Positions 1-10,437 of a DNA stretch of 60,409 bases are shown here, piece after piece. The stretch is taken from assembly GCA_018304025.1 (NCBI GenBank), contig JAGVXA010000002.1:1-60409 (forward strand), written 5' to 3'. The DNA is from Candidatus Pacearchaeota archaeon (GTDB lineage Archaea > Nanobdellota > Nanobdellia > Pacearchaeales > GW2011-AR1). How positions within the stretch are numbered: the first letter of the stretch is position 1; every line of letters starts with the position of its first letter. The translations under genes were made by a program, and so were the position numbers. Below the pieces are notes generated by a model. That model was not told the origin of the DNA, ran no database searches, and saw only the letters and a list, made by a program, of their open reading frames with translations.

Positions 1-611
1 GAACATGCGCTGGAACAAAGAGCTGTACAACGCCTTGTGTTTCAAATTGCACTTGTGCATCTAATACTTGCGCAGGTTCAACTTGCTCGAATGGATGCGC
101 GGGAACATGCGCTGGAACAAAGAGCTGTACAACTACTCCTACACCTGTAGAAACTCCAAAAGAAACTTCGGTCGAAGTTCCTGACAAAACTCCAGACGAA
201 ACTCCAGATGAAGTTCCGGTCGAAGTTCCTGACAATATCTCTCCATGCACGTCCGAGTCAGACGAAGAATTATGCAGAGGATACGACGATGGGAGCGGAT
301 ATAATTATCAAGTTTGCGGATTAAGCATTAATGCAGAAGACAGATGCGGAAATACTCATGAAATTTCTTGCGGAAAAAATGTTTGCGAATCTAACGAAAT
401 ATGCAAGAATGAAGTTTGTCAAGTTCAATGCGGCGGCAATAATCAGCCCGTTTGTTTAAGGCGTTACGATTCTGAAACTAAGAAAAGTATTGGATTCAAT
501 TGCGATAATAACTACTATAAATCTTGCACCAAAATTAAACTATATATCGGTTCTACTTATGATTGCAAATGCTACCGCAAACCATTTTGGTGCTTATGGT
601 GCCGAAGGTAA
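1..611 (+). CDS. Cys-rich, Thr/Pro/Glu-linker secreted protein (5' truncated by window edge)
   Basis: Open frame from nt 3 to TAA at 609-611: ..TCAGTKSCTTPCVSNCTCASNTCAGSTCSNGCAGTCAGTKSCTTTPTPVETPKETSVEVPDKTPDETPDEVPVEV..; internal direct repeat of ggaacatgcgctggaacaaagagctgtacaac. Confidence 0.7.
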   Translation, partial: TCAGTKSCTTPCVSNCTCASNTCAGSTCSNGCAGTCAGTKSCTTTPTPVETPKETSVEVPDKTPDETPDEVPVEVPDNISPCTSESDEELCRGYDDGSGYNYQVCGLSINAEDRCGNTHEISCGKNVCESNEICKNEVCQVQCGGNNQPVCLRRYDSETKKSIGFNCDNNYYKSCTKIKLYIGSTYDCKCYRKPFWCLWCRR

Positions 612-668
612 GTAAATATTTTCTACTCTAGAAATATTTATATACTAAATTCTTTTTGATTATAGACG

Positions 669-2252
669 ATGAAAGCGGTGATGATTTTTGTTTTGGGGAT
701 TTTATTAGCGGCGAGTGTGATTGCTGCTGATACTTATGTTTCTGACGAGGGCTTCAAGACCAGCGCGGAATGCGACGCTGTTGGTTATGAAAAGATTTTT
801 TCTTTGAAGGGCGCTAATGGAGAAGATTATTCTTATTGCGTGAAGAAAGAAGCTTTTGATTCTTCCAAATCTTTTCTTATTGATTCGTATCTTGCGTTTG
901 GAGTAGAGATTTGCGATTCAGGAAGAGGATATGACCAAGAGGCAGTGCTCCCATTCAGTGTTTATAAAAATTTAGAAGATTACAACAGAAAAAGAGGCAG
1001 CACAAGCGCGAAATTGTGCATGAAAAAACAATCACGAACTGCAGAAACGATTTCGAAAATTGATTACCAGCTTTTTGGTTTGAGCGCCTGCGCCAGCGAG
1101 AATAATTTAATTGAGAGTTTTGTCGACGGCGCTGGAAAGCCAATTTATCACTGCGCTTCAATTTTGAATGGCTGTGCAGCATGGGGAGCTGCTTCGGTTT
1201 TGACAGAACATCCTGATTGTAAATATCTTATTTCAGGAAGCGAAACAATCGGCACAATTAGAATTAGAACTGCTGTTTCTTCAGGCGAAGGAGCTGATTG
1301 CCCTGAAGCGTCTTGCACTTGCACTGCAGACAAGAAGAAAGGAGCGGGAACTGGATGGGATTGTTCTAGTAAATCAAAAGGGTGCGGGGCGTGGGGAAAT
1401 TTTCAAAATTACAATGACTCTCCTAATTGCAAATATGCTATAGACGATGGTGATTTTGGCGCTGTAAAAGATTCGAGATTTTTTGAAGGAGCTAATTCAT
1501 CTGGCTGTCCTGCTCCGCCATCTTGCGCTTGCACTGGTGATTCTTCGAAAGGCGCTGGGAGTGGATGGGATTGTATAAACGGCTGCGGAGCTTTAATTGG
1601 CAGTTCTGTTTTAACAGAATATCCTAATTGCAAATACCTTGTTGCTGGTGGCAAAGCTCTTGGCGCGAAGGAAGATGCTGTGTTTAAAGAAGGAACAGGA
1701 TGCCCCGATGTTTCATGCAAATGCATTGCTGATTCTTCGAAATCATCTGGAGGAAAATGGGATTGTTCTGTTGATTCTTCTGCTTCCTGCAAAACCTGGG
1801 AAAACGCCCAAATTTTAGAAAATTATCACGGTTGCAATTATACTATTTCAAGTGTCAAGGAAATTGGCAGTGTTAAGAATGCTGTGCTCAAAGCTGGGAG
1901 CGGCTGCCCTGCGGCAACTTGCAAATGCACTGCTGATTCTTCGAAAGGCGCTGGGACTGGATGGGATTGCAGCAGGATTCCAGTAAAGTTGGATTGCAAG
2001 AAAGTAACGCTTTCCGTCGGCAAACTCTTAGGAGCTAGAGAAAGCCCAAATGACATTTGCAAGGGATTATATGGAGAAGAATATGGCTGCAGTAGTGAAG
2101 AGCTGCCTGCTTGCGAGAGAGGATTTGGTCTTAAGTCGTGGCTGAACAGAGGAAGATGCAAAAAACCTTCGTGCGATGCAAAGTATTCGGGAGTTAAGAT
2201 GAAGATTAATTGCTGTAATTCTACTGTAACTGCAAGAATAAATGTATATTAA
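669..2252 (+). CDS. Secreted Cys-rich repeat protein
   Basis: 527-aa ORF with signal-peptide-like N-terminus and repeated units (CxCTADSSKGAGTGWDCS ... CGAWG...YPNCKYxI...GxxxGA). Confidence 0.8.
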   Translation: MKAVMIFVLGILLAASVIAADTYVSDEGFKTSAECDAVGYEKIFSLKGANGEDYSYCVKKEAFDSSKSFLIDSYLAFGVEICDSGRGYDQEAVLPFSVYKNLEDYNRKRGSTSAKLCMKKQSRTAETISKIDYQLFGLSACASENNLIESFVDGAGKPIYHCASILNGCAAWGAASVLTEHPDCKYLISGSETIGTIRIRTAVSSGEGADCPEASCTCTADKKKGAGTGWDCSSKSKGCGAWGNFQNYNDSPNCKYAIDDGDFGAVKDSRFFEGANSSGCPAPPSCACTGDSSKGAGSGWDCINGCGALIGSSVLTEYPNCKYLVAGGKALGAKEDAVFKEGTGCPDVSCKCIADSSKSSGGKWDCSVDSSASCKTWENAQILENYHGCNYTISSVKEIGSVKNAVLKAGSGCPAATCKCTADSSKGAGTGWDCSRIPVKLDCKKVTLSVGKLLGARESPNDICKGLYGEEYGCSSEELPACERGFGLKSWLNRGRCKKPSCDAKYSGVKMKINCCNSTVTARINVY

Positions 2253-2392
2253 GTTGTAATTTTCTAGTAAATCTCTATATAAACTTTGTGAAGGTTTTAT
2301 TTTGTAACTCTAAAGTACATTCTTATATAAATTCTATTGGCTTGAAATATCGGCTTTTGAGTTGGTAGTATGTATATAAATGAAAGTATATA

Positions 2393-2626
2393 TTGCAGGA
2401 TATGACAGAGCAAATGTTCATGCTTCCGGCGCAATGCAAGAAATGCGGGGCTATATTTGACCTGCGTTACGATCTTGAGGATTACGACGGAGATTTGCAG
2501 ATATTTTCTAAAGACGTGATGGAGAGAGAATCTCTTTGCTGGCATTGCAGGAAAAATGAATTAACTGAAGAGAGCGAGGAGAATGAGAGTGATGAGATTG
2601 GGGAGTTTTTGCTGGAGTTTGAATAA
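2393..2626 (+). CDS. Small zinc-ribbon-like protein
   Basis: 77 aa with CKKC...CWHC pairs. Confidence 0.55.
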   Translation: MQDMTEQMFMLPAQCKKCGAIFDLRYDLEDYDGDLQIFSKDVMERESLCWHCRKNELTEESEENESDEIGEFLLEFE

Positions 2627-2648
2627 TAACTATTAAAAAATATTTGTG

Positions 2649-2922
2649 TTCGGCACGCATTGGACTCACTAAATTAATCTTTTCGGTGCGCAAATTGGAC
2701 TTGCCCGTTCTTGCGGCTGGCAAGTCTTATTGTTAATAGCTCACTTCGTTCGCTGATGCGCACCGAATAATTGCTTCGCTGACAATCGCGAGTCTTATCT
2801 GTAAAATTCGCTGTTGATGCGTCGCAATTGGACGCACAATTGCGTTCGGCTGTGCGTCTTATCTGTAAAATTCGCTCCGCGAATTTGGCGACGCATCAAC
2901 TCCGCGAATTTGGCGTGCCGAA
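2649..2922. repeat. Nested multi-hairpin intergenic element (outer TTCGGCACGC/GCGTGCCGAA, two further elements inserted)
   Basis: Outer inverted repeat 2649-2658/2913-2922; nested TTTTCGGTGCGC..GCGCACCGAA (2680-2767) and GTTGATGCGTCGC..GCGACGCATCAAC (2813-2900). Confidence 0.85.
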
Positions 2923-3058
2923 AGAGAGAATAATTTTAGAGAAAAGATTTAGTCGGGATTAATTAGTTTGGTAAAATCCTGAAGGGATGTGAGATAATTT
3001 ATTTGCGTATTGGAAGATTTAACGAATAATTTATTAACTAATTCTTTCAGCAGAATAG

Positions 3059-3871
3059 ATGAACGAATTGATTTCAGCGCTGATTATCGCGGTTGTGCAG
3101 GGCTTGACAGAGTGGATGCCGATTAGTTCTTCGGGGCATTTGATTTTGTTTGAGAAATTACTTGATTATTCGGGGGGACTGATGTTTGACGTCGCGCTGC
3201 ATTTTGGAACTTTAATGGCTGTGTTTGTTTATTTTGGCGGAGATATTGTTGATATTGTGAAGGATTTTACTTCTTTAAACTGGAGCTCTGAGAATGGGCG
3301 CTTGGGCTTGCTGATTTTGATAGCGACTTTACCGGCTGTTATCGTGGGTTTTTTATTTAAGAATATTTTTTTGAATGCGTTTGATTCTTTGGGAATTGTT
3401 GCATTGGGTTTTGGGATTACCGGCTTGATTCTTTTGATTGCTTCTTTTCAGCGGCGGATTAAAAGAAAGAAATTAGACGGCAGGACGCTTGAAGTTGGGG
3501 AAAAGAGATTTGGCTATTTTGATGGATTTCTCGTCGGGTGCGCGCAGATTTTGTCTTTGTTTCCAGGGATTTCGCGTTCGGGTGCGACGCTTTCTTCCGG
3601 GCTTTTGCTTGGGCTGGATGAAAAATCAGCTATGAAATTTTCTTTTTTGATGTCTATTCCAATTACATTTGGGGCGAATATTTTGGTTATTGGAAATAAT
3701 ACTCTGCCTTCTAATCTAATTTGGGCTACGCTTGTCAGTTTTGGCGTTGGCTTGCTTGCTATTCATCTGCTGTTCAAACATATTTTGACTTCCCGGCGCA
3801 ATTTGAAGTGGTTTGCGATTTACGCGCTTTTATTGGCAGGGATTTTGGGGATTTGGGTTGGGATGAGTTAG
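3059..3871 (+). CDS. uppP: Undecaprenyl-diphosphatase-like (BacA/UppP family)
   Basis: QGLTEWMPISSSGHLIL and FPGISRSGATLSSGLLLGL motifs; polytopic membrane protein. Confidence 0.93.
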   Translation: MNELISALIIAVVQGLTEWMPISSSGHLILFEKLLDYSGGLMFDVALHFGTLMAVFVYFGGDIVDIVKDFTSLNWSSENGRLGLLILIATLPAVIVGFLFKNIFLNAFDSLGIVALGFGITGLILLIASFQRRIKRKKLDGRTLEVGEKRFGYFDGFLVGCAQILSLFPGISRSGATLSSGLLLGLDEKSAMKFSFLMSIPITFGANILVIGNNTLPSNLIWATLVSFGVGLLAIHLLFKHILTSRRNLKWFAIYALLLAGILGIWVGMS

Positions 3872-3986
3872 AGGGGTTTTGGGCAGTGGAGGATTGGTTG
3901 GTTTTGGAGGGATGAATTAGTAGAGAATAATTTGATTCAATGTTTAGTTAAGTTATATTTAAATAGAATATGCAGTTTAATTAATA

Positions 3987-6900
3987 ATGAAAAAGATGCG
4001 GGTGAATCAGAAGAGATTTTTTATTATCTTGATATTTACTGCTGCAATAATTGCGGCAATTTTATTATTAATTTATTCTAAACAAAATGTTCCGTTTTCT
4101 CCTGCTGATTCTTACAGAGTTTTTGCAACAAACCAAACATTCGACGGAAAATTGGGGGGAGTTGAAGGGGCGGATGCAAAATGTCAAGAATCTGCGAATA
4201 CTGCCGGGCTTATTGGAAGTTGGAAAGCGTATATTGGAAAAACAGGAGCTGTTCCAGAATCAAGAATTTTTCAATCTTCTTTGCCTTACAAAAGATTAGA
4301 CGGAGCGTTAATAGCCAATAATTGGAATGATTTAACAGATGGAGGCATAGCAGTACAGATTGATATCGATGAATATGGACAGAAGGTAACTGCAGAACAA
4401 TATTCAACATTTCTTTTTGCTTGGACAGGAGATACTGACTCGGATGGAAAAATAAGCGCCTGCAGGGATTGGACAGCAAATAATCTTGTGTATTCCAATG
4501 GAAAATGGATTTTGCCGGCGCTGTGGAAAGAGTATGGGGGTGCGGGAATAATAAATTGGAAAGACACTAATCGAAATAATGCCCAATGGTATCATGGAGC
4601 TAGTTCTGGATGCCATGTTAAAAATAGATTGTATTGTGTTGAGCAGCCCATGTGCGGAGATGGGATGTGCGATGTTGGGGCTGGAGAGGATTGTTCAAGT
4701 TGTGAGAGTGATTGCGGGGCTTGTGCGCCTGTTTGTGGAGACGAAATATGCAGTGGAAATTTAGATGAAGATTGCGACGGTTTAATTGATTGTGCAGATA
4801 CTGATTGTTCAGAAGAATCTATTTGTATTGCTCCTTCTTTTCCAGAAGATTATGTTTCTTATTGGAGATTTCAAACTGAGACAGATGGAATAACTCCTGA
4901 TGAAACGGGAGCAAATCCTGGGACTTTTCATGGAAACGCAGCAATAATTTATGATGCAGAAAAAGGAAAGGTCCTTAGTTTAGATGGAGATGATGATTAT
5001 GTTGATTTCGGAGATCCTAATATTGGAACAGGAGGAACTGAACTTTCAGTTTGTGCATGGATAAAAGTTCCCACAAATGAAATATCAAGTATACAAACTA
5101 TAATAGGACAATCTGGCGATGGCAATGATCCTTTTTCTTTTTTTATAGACGCTAACGAAGATATTGCATTTAATGTTAATAATAATGCTCATTTAGATTT
5201 TGTTGGGAAATTTCAGGATGGCATATTAAATAAAGCAAGTATTTGGCGTTTTGTTTGCGGGGTTCTTGATGGAACGAACGTAATGGTTTATTTAAATGCT
5301 AGGAAGAGTGCAACTGTTGTGCCTTGGGGAGGGGGAGTAATTGATGATAGCAGTCAACCATATGTTCACTTAGCTATTGGATCTGTTACTGATGATGCAA
5401 ATCCTCCTTCAACTGAGTTCAGCGGAGCAATTGACGACGTAATTATTTATAACAGAGCTTTGAGCGTAGAAGAAATTCAAGCAATCTACAACACTCAAAA
5501 TCCAGGAATTCTTCTAGATTGTTCAGAGCAAGAGGGAGTTATTTGTTCAGTGCTAGAATCCTGTCCTGGAAACCATTTACTTGCTTCTGATACGACTGAA
5601 TGCTGCGATAGTGCTTGTGTCGAGATTCCAGATACATGCAATGAGTGCGGGGTTGACCCGCTTAATCCGTGTGATATAGAAGAATGCCAGTCAATAGCAG
5701 GATGCCACTATACCTTGTTTAATGGATGCAAATCATGCAAAGGCACAACTTGTATAGCCTCCTATGGCATTGATGAAGCAGCATGCGATGCAAATGTTTG
5801 TGGTATTGCGGGGGGATGCAGTTGGCAGATTGACTCAGGCAGCTGCATCATGGGCTCTCCTGAACCTGAATGTTTTACTGACGACGACTGCAATTCTGGT
5901 AGTTGGTGCGGCGGCGGAAAATGTTTGACAGACTATTGTGAATCTGAACATGGCTGTGTTTATTATGTTGATAATGACGGGGGAGACGGATTGCAGAGCG
6001 GATGCAGCGATAGCAATGATGGACGGACATTAAACACGCCATTTTGCACAATTCAAAAAGCCGCTGATATGACGGGGCCCGGAGATACTGTAATGGTAAG
6101 AGGCGGGACTTATATAGTCGAATGTCCTAAAAAGTTATGTGAGATCCTTCACATCATTAGACCTGGAACTTCAGAGAAGCCAATAACTTACACAAATTAT
6201 AATTATCCAAATGAGAAAGTAATTTTGCAAGGACATGGGTTTGAGGATAGAGACTTGAATGGAGACGGTAAAGCTGACGGTATAGCTCTTACATTGCCTG
6301 ATCAAGAGAAACTGATTTGGATACAGGCAAATCATATTCATATAAAGGGATTTGAACTAAAAGAATCCAGCGCGGGAGGAATAGTAATTTCCGGCAGTTT
6401 TAATCTTATTGAAGAATGCATTGTTCATGACAATTGGCTAACTGCGGTGGGAATTGGATATTCTACTTCGGAGACGACAATTGTTGAAAGTAACATAGTA
6501 AGGAATACAGAAACTTATGGAAATCGCCACGGTTATGGAATCACTATAGGAAGAAACTCTCCGGGCAGCAAGGATTCTTATTTGAACTACGTAAGAAATA
6601 ATAAAATAGAAAACTGTCTAAGTTATAATAATGGTTATGAATCGGGGGGATTTAATAATGTTTTGCCTATAGGAGGAGATGGGGACGGAGGAGGAAATAG
6701 CGACGGCATGGGAGCATCTAAGCTGTGCAGTTATTATCATACTCTTAATGGCGTAACATGGGATGATTTTAATTGGTGTCCTAATAATTCAATAATAAGC
6801 AATATTATTTTTGGCAATGCAGATGATGGTATGGATGTCTCCTTTTCAGATTCCCTTTTAAGCCGAAACATAATGTTTAGCAACGGACCTGACGGAGGAG

Positions 6901-7505
6901 TAGGAATTAAGGTGTTCGCTCCCGCTGAAAATTTGTTCTTTGATTCAAATGTAGCTTTTGATAATCATATCGGATATGAATTCAGGCAAGATTTAGGAAG
7001 AACTCCATTTACATTATACCACAATCTGGACTTGCGGAATGTTAAACCAACGCTAATTATCCCGCCAAATAGTGCAAACATAAACAATAAATGGGGCGGC
7101 GGTGAAGGTCTTGTCAATCCTTCTTTTGCTTTTGAAGGAGACTTTTATGTGAGCAGATTACTAAGAAATCAGGATAGCTGCTTTTGCCGCGCAGGGATTC
7201 TATTTGTACCTTGTACTTGTCCGGATTCTTATAGTTTGAACTTCCCAGAATTATATACGGTGGAGATGAAGATTGCATATATGATGGATAAATTTAGGGC
7301 CGCGTTCAGCCCTGCTTCTGACAGTTTATTAATTGATGAAGGAATGTTTGTTCAAGGACACCATTGTTCAGCTGCAGGAGAGCGCTCTGAAGAAGACTGC
7401 AGAGAATGGTATGGTTCTTATCCAGATACGGGGGCGTTTGAATTTAGCACCCCTATTAGTTCTCCTCTTAGTTTATGGCAAATAATTTTGGAGTGGTTTA
7501 AATAG
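3987..7505 (+). CDS. Large secreted protein with LamG-like and right-handed beta-helix regions
   Basis: 1172 aa, N-terminal TM/signal; YWRFQTETDGITPDETGANPGTFHG...LDGDDDYVDFGDP (LamG-like); IQKAADMTGPGDTVMVRGGTY...IHIKGFELKESSAGGIVISG (beta-helix). Confidence 0.85.
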   Translation: MKKMRVNQKRFFIILIFTAAIIAAILLLIYSKQNVPFSPADSYRVFATNQTFDGKLGGVEGADAKCQESANTAGLIGSWKAYIGKTGAVPESRIFQSSLPYKRLDGALIANNWNDLTDGGIAVQIDIDEYGQKVTAEQYSTFLFAWTGDTDSDGKISACRDWTANNLVYSNGKWILPALWKEYGGAGIINWKDTNRNNAQWYHGASSGCHVKNRLYCVEQPMCGDGMCDVGAGEDCSSCESDCGACAPVCGDEICSGNLDEDCDGLIDCADTDCSEESICIAPSFPEDYVSYWRFQTETDGITPDETGANPGTFHGNAAIIYDAEKGKVLSLDGDDDYVDFGDPNIGTGGTELSVCAWIKVPTNEISSIQTIIGQSGDGNDPFSFFIDANEDIAFNVNNNAHLDFVGKFQDGILNKASIWRFVCGVLDGTNVMVYLNARKSATVVPWGGGVIDDSSQPYVHLAIGSVTDDANPPSTEFSGAIDDVIIYNRALSVEEIQAIYNTQNPGILLDCSEQEGVICSVLESCPGNHLLASDTTECCDSACVEIPDTCNECGVDPLNPCDIEECQSIAGCHYTLFNGCKSCKGTTCIASYGIDEAACDANVCGIAGGCSWQIDSGSCIMGSPEPECFTDDDCNSGSWCGGGKCLTDYCESEHGCVYYVDNDGGDGLQSGCSDSNDGRTLNTPFCTIQKAADMTGPGDTVMVRGGTYIVECPKKLCEILHIIRPGTSEKPITYTNYNYPNEKVILQGHGFEDRDLNGDGKADGIALTLPDQEKLIWIQANHIHIKGFELKESSAGGIVISGSFNLIEECIVHDNWLTAVGIGYSTSETTIVESNIVRNTETYGNRHGYGITIGRNSPGSKDSYLNYVRNNKIENCLSYNNGYESGGFNNVLPIGGDGDGGGNSDGMGASKLCSYYHTLNGVTWDDFNWCPNNSIISNIIFGNADDGMDVSFSDSLLSRNIMFSNGPDGGVGIKVFAPAENLFFDSNVAFDNHIGYEFRQDLGRTPFTLYHNLDLRNVKPTLIIPPNSANINNKWGGGEGLVNPSFAFEGDFYVSRLLRNQDSCFCRAGILFVPCTCPDSYSLNFPELYTVEMKIAYMMDKFRAAFSPASDSLLIDEGMFVQGHHCSAAGERSEEDCREWYGSYPDTGAFEFSTPISSPLSLWQIILEWFK

Positions 7506-7540
7506 AATTTATTAATGCAAATACGGCAGGATATCAAAAT

Positions 7541-8953
7541 CTAAATCTTCTTAAACAAAATTTCTGATTTTTTAATTGGTTTTATTGTTAATGGCTTGTT
7601 TAATTCAGAGAGAGATAATTTGAAATTAAATGTCTTTGCGATTTTTTCTGAAGTTTCTGGGAGAAAGGGGCTTAGCAAAATTGTGAAATCTTTGATTGCT
7701 TTTACTAAATCATAGAGAACTTTTTTATCATAAGTTACCCAGGGCTTTTTGTTTTGGATGTATTCATTTGTTTTATCGACGAATGCGAAGATTTCACTTA
7801 ATGCTTTGTCTGTTTCGTAATTCTCGAAGAAGGATTCTAATTTCTTTAGCGTTGGTTTTATGTCGAGAGATTTATCTTCTGATTTTTCCAAGCCATATTT
7901 TTCTGCCAATGTTGAAACTCTTGAAATGAGATTTCCTAATTTGTTTGCCAGTTCGTTGTTGTGTCTTTCTATCAAGATTTCTTCGCTGTAATCAGAATCA
8001 TCGAAGACAGAGCATTTTAACAGCGAGTATCTTACTGAATCTATTCCGTATTTTTCTGCAAGTTCGACGGGATTGATTGTGTTGCCAAGTGATTTGGATA
8101 TTTTCTGTCCTTTGAGATTGAGATAGCCGTGGACTAATAATTTTTTTGGGAGTTTTTGTTTTGTCGAGATTAGCATTGCAGGCCAGATTACTGAATGAAA
8201 CCAGTTAATTCCTTTTCCGATTACATGAACGTCTGCAGGCCAGTTTCCCTTGGCTCCGGAAATATAATTTATTAACGCGTCGAACCAGACGTAGATTTTG
8301 AATTTTTCGTCTATTGGTGAATCTATTCCCCAGTCGAGATTTGTTCTTGAGACGCATAAATCTTTCAGTTCTTCGTCTTTTAATCTGGAGAGAATTTCGT
8401 TTTTTCTTTTATTTGGAATTATGTAATCTTGATTGAATTTGATTATTTGCGATTTGTATTTGCTTAATCTAAAGAAGTACGCTTCTTCTGAAATCCATTT
8501 TGGAGCTGTGTTGTGCTCGGGGCATTTGCCGTCGACTAAATCTCTTTCTGTTTTGTAAGCTTCGCAGCCCTCGCAGTATAATCCTTCGTATTTTCCTTTG
8601 TAGATGTCTTTGTTTTTGTAAGCTTCGAGGAAAAGTTCTTTTGATTTGTTGACGTGTTCTTTTGAAGTTGTTCTTATGAAGAAATCGTTTGAGATGGAAA
8701 GTTTTTTGCATAGTTCTTCAAATATTTTCGAGTTTTTGTCGACGAATTTTTGCGTCGGGATTCCTGCTGTTTTCGCGGCTTGCGCGTTTTTTTGGGCGTT
8801 TTCGTCTGTGCCTGTTAGGAAGAAAACTTTTTCGTTTTGGAGGCGATGCCATCTTGCGAGAGCGTCGGCTAAAACTTTCTCGAACGCGTGCCCGATGTGG
8901 GGGGATGCGTTTACGTAGTCAATTGCTGTTGTTATGTAAAATGTTTTTTTCAT
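7541..8953 (-). CDS. metG: Methionyl-tRNA synthetase
   Basis: TTAIDYVNASPHIGHAFEKVLADALARWHR, HVIGKGINWFHSVIWPAML, KISKSLGNTI. Confidence 0.95.
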   Translation of the reverse strand: MKKTFYITTAIDYVNASPHIGHAFEKVLADALARWHRLQNEKVFFLTGTDENAQKNAQAAKTAGIPTQKFVDKNSKIFEELCKKLSISNDFFIRTTSKEHVNKSKELFLEAYKNKDIYKGKYEGLYCEGCEAYKTERDLVDGKCPEHNTAPKWISEEAYFFRLSKYKSQIIKFNQDYIIPNKRKNEILSRLKDEELKDLCVSRTNLDWGIDSPIDEKFKIYVWFDALINYISGAKGNWPADVHVIGKGINWFHSVIWPAMLISTKQKLPKKLLVHGYLNLKGQKISKSLGNTINPVELAEKYGIDSVRYSLLKCSVFDDSDYSEEILIERHNNELANKLGNLISRVSTLAEKYGLEKSEDKSLDIKPTLKKLESFFENYETDKALSEIFAFVDKTNEYIQNKKPWVTYDKKVLYDLVKAIKDFTILLSPFLPETSEKIAKTFNFKLSLSELNKPLTIKPIKKSEILFKKI

Positions 8954-8991
8954 AAGGATTAGAAAGGCGGGAGGTATAAAAAACTAACTGC

Positions 8992-9158
8992 CTCGGCACG
9001 CAATTGCTGTTTGACAATTTTGTGCGGCTGTCAAACAGTTATTTATTTACAAAATTCCTTCGTTTTCGGCGCGAATTGTCGTGACAATTCGCTATCGGTT
9101 TGAAAATTTGCTTCGCAAATTTTCTGCGCGCCGAAAATAATTTTGTTGGCGTGCCGAA
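8992..9158. repeat. Multi-hairpin element (92 nt host) with a 75-nt related element nested at 9063-9137
   Basis: Host halves 8992-9062 and 9138-9158 match the uninterrupted copy 57842-57933. Confidence 0.88.
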
Positions 9159-9162
9159 TTAA

Positions 9163-9531
9163 CTAAGAAAGATTTTCTGGATTGGAGAAATAAGAATCAA
9201 CGTAATTTGTTAATCCTTCTGGAGACTGCCTTTCTGTGAGATTTGGGTCTCGGGTTATTTTTCCCCGGTAAACATTTAATAAATTTGTCCTTAGAGGGTT
9301 TGGAGTGTAAGAATCAAATGAAAAAAGAGTGTATTTTATTTTTGTTCCCTTTACTGCGCCCGAAGTGCGAATTCTTACTTCGTCTACTGGGGCAAAAATT
9401 TCCTGTACTTTCTGCTCGATTTTGTCAGATTGCCTGGTTTCGTTGATGATAACAAAATTCATATGATGCACTATCGGGTCTGATTCTGAACGGAATTCGT
9501 ATCTTATTTGCCTTTGGATTTTTTTTGCCAT
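9163..9531 (-). CDS. Conserved-looking hypothetical protein
   Basis: 122-aa ORF, good codon structure, upstream of metG on the same strand. Confidence 0.6.
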   Translation of the reverse strand: MAKKIQRQIRYEFRSESDPIVHHMNFVIINETRQSDKIEQKVQEIFAPVDEVRIRTSGAVKGTKIKYTLFSFDSYTPNPLRTNLLNVYRGKITRDPNLTERQSPEGLTNYVDSYFSNPENLS

Positions 9532-9644
9532 CGGATTTTTATTTTATTCAGATATATAAATTATATTGTTTTTGCCCGCCAATTGTCGTGACAGTTCGTT
9601 ATCTTTTTGAAAAGATTTAAAAACCGAATTTTGTAAGAGTTAAG

Positions 9645-10220
9645 ATGGTTAACGGACTAAATTATTATCTAAGACAGGCGTGGAAAAAGCCGGACAAGGA
9701 AACTTTGAGAAACAGAATGGTTGAATGGAGAGCTGACGACGCTATTGTCAAAGTTGAGAAACCTTTGAGATTAGACAGGGCTCGCGCTTTGGGATATAAG
9801 GCGAAAAAAGGATTTGTTGTTTTGAGAGTCCGCCTGAACAGAGGAGGACGCAAGAGAGTCAGATTTGGCGTTAAAGGACGAAAGTCAAAAAATCAGACTA
9901 TTAGAAAAACATTAAAGATGAGCTATCAGTGGGTTGCTGAAATTCGGGCTGCGCGGAAATACAAAAATCTGGAAGTTTTGAATTCTTACCCAATTGGAAA
10001 AGACGGGAATCATTATTTCTTTGAAGTTATTATGGTTGATTCTTCGAAGCCAGAGATTCGAAATGACAGGACTTTGAAATGGCTTTCTGTCGGAACGAAT
10101 AAAAAAAGAGCTGAACGAGGATTGACCTCTGCTGGGAAAAAATCGCGAGGATTGAGAAGCAAATCGCCGAGGATGAAAGTTCGTCCTTCATTAAGAAGTT
10201 GGGACAGAAAAGGAAAATAA
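9645..10220 (+). CDS. rpl15e: Ribosomal protein L15e
   Basis: MVNGLNYYLRQAWKKPD..., RVRLNRGGRKR, typical archaeal/eukaryotic L15e. Confidence 0.95.
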   Translation: MVNGLNYYLRQAWKKPDKETLRNRMVEWRADDAIVKVEKPLRLDRARALGYKAKKGFVVLRVRLNRGGRKRVRFGVKGRKSKNQTIRKTLKMSYQWVAEIRAARKYKNLEVLNSYPIGKDGNHYFFEVIMVDSSKPEIRNDRTLKWLSVGTNKKRAERGLTSAGKKSRGLRSKSPRMKVRPSLRSWDRKGK

Positions 10221-10221
10221 A

Positions 10222-10422
10222 ATGAATGTTATAACTGTTCCTTTTTTTCGAGATAGAAATTTGAGGATTGAAAGTTATAATTCTGCTTATGTTTTGCAGA
10301 GCGCTGTTGATATATTTTACTCAGAAGGCAATCAAAAGGGAGATGAGGATGTTAAACCTGTTGAGAGAAAAGTTGAGATGATTGCTGAGATTAGCGACGA
10401 TAAATTAGATTTGACTGGTTGA
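10222..10422 (+). CDS. Small hypothetical protein downstream of L15e
   Basis: 66-aa ORF starting 1 nt after the L15e stop. Confidence 0.5.
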   Translation: MNVITVPFFRDRNLRIESYNSAYVLQSAVDIFYSEGNQKGDEDVKPVERKVEMIAEISDDKLDLTG

Positions 10423-10437
10423 TAAAAGGAATTCTAG

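Noticed and set aside
1409-1792. 127-aa minus-strand ORF in the Cys-rich gene
   Set aside because: Antisense of repetitive coding sequence; repeats explain its length.
8646-8955. Plus-strand ORFs of 90 and 88 aa
   Set aside because: Antisense of metG; composition typical of shadow ORFs.
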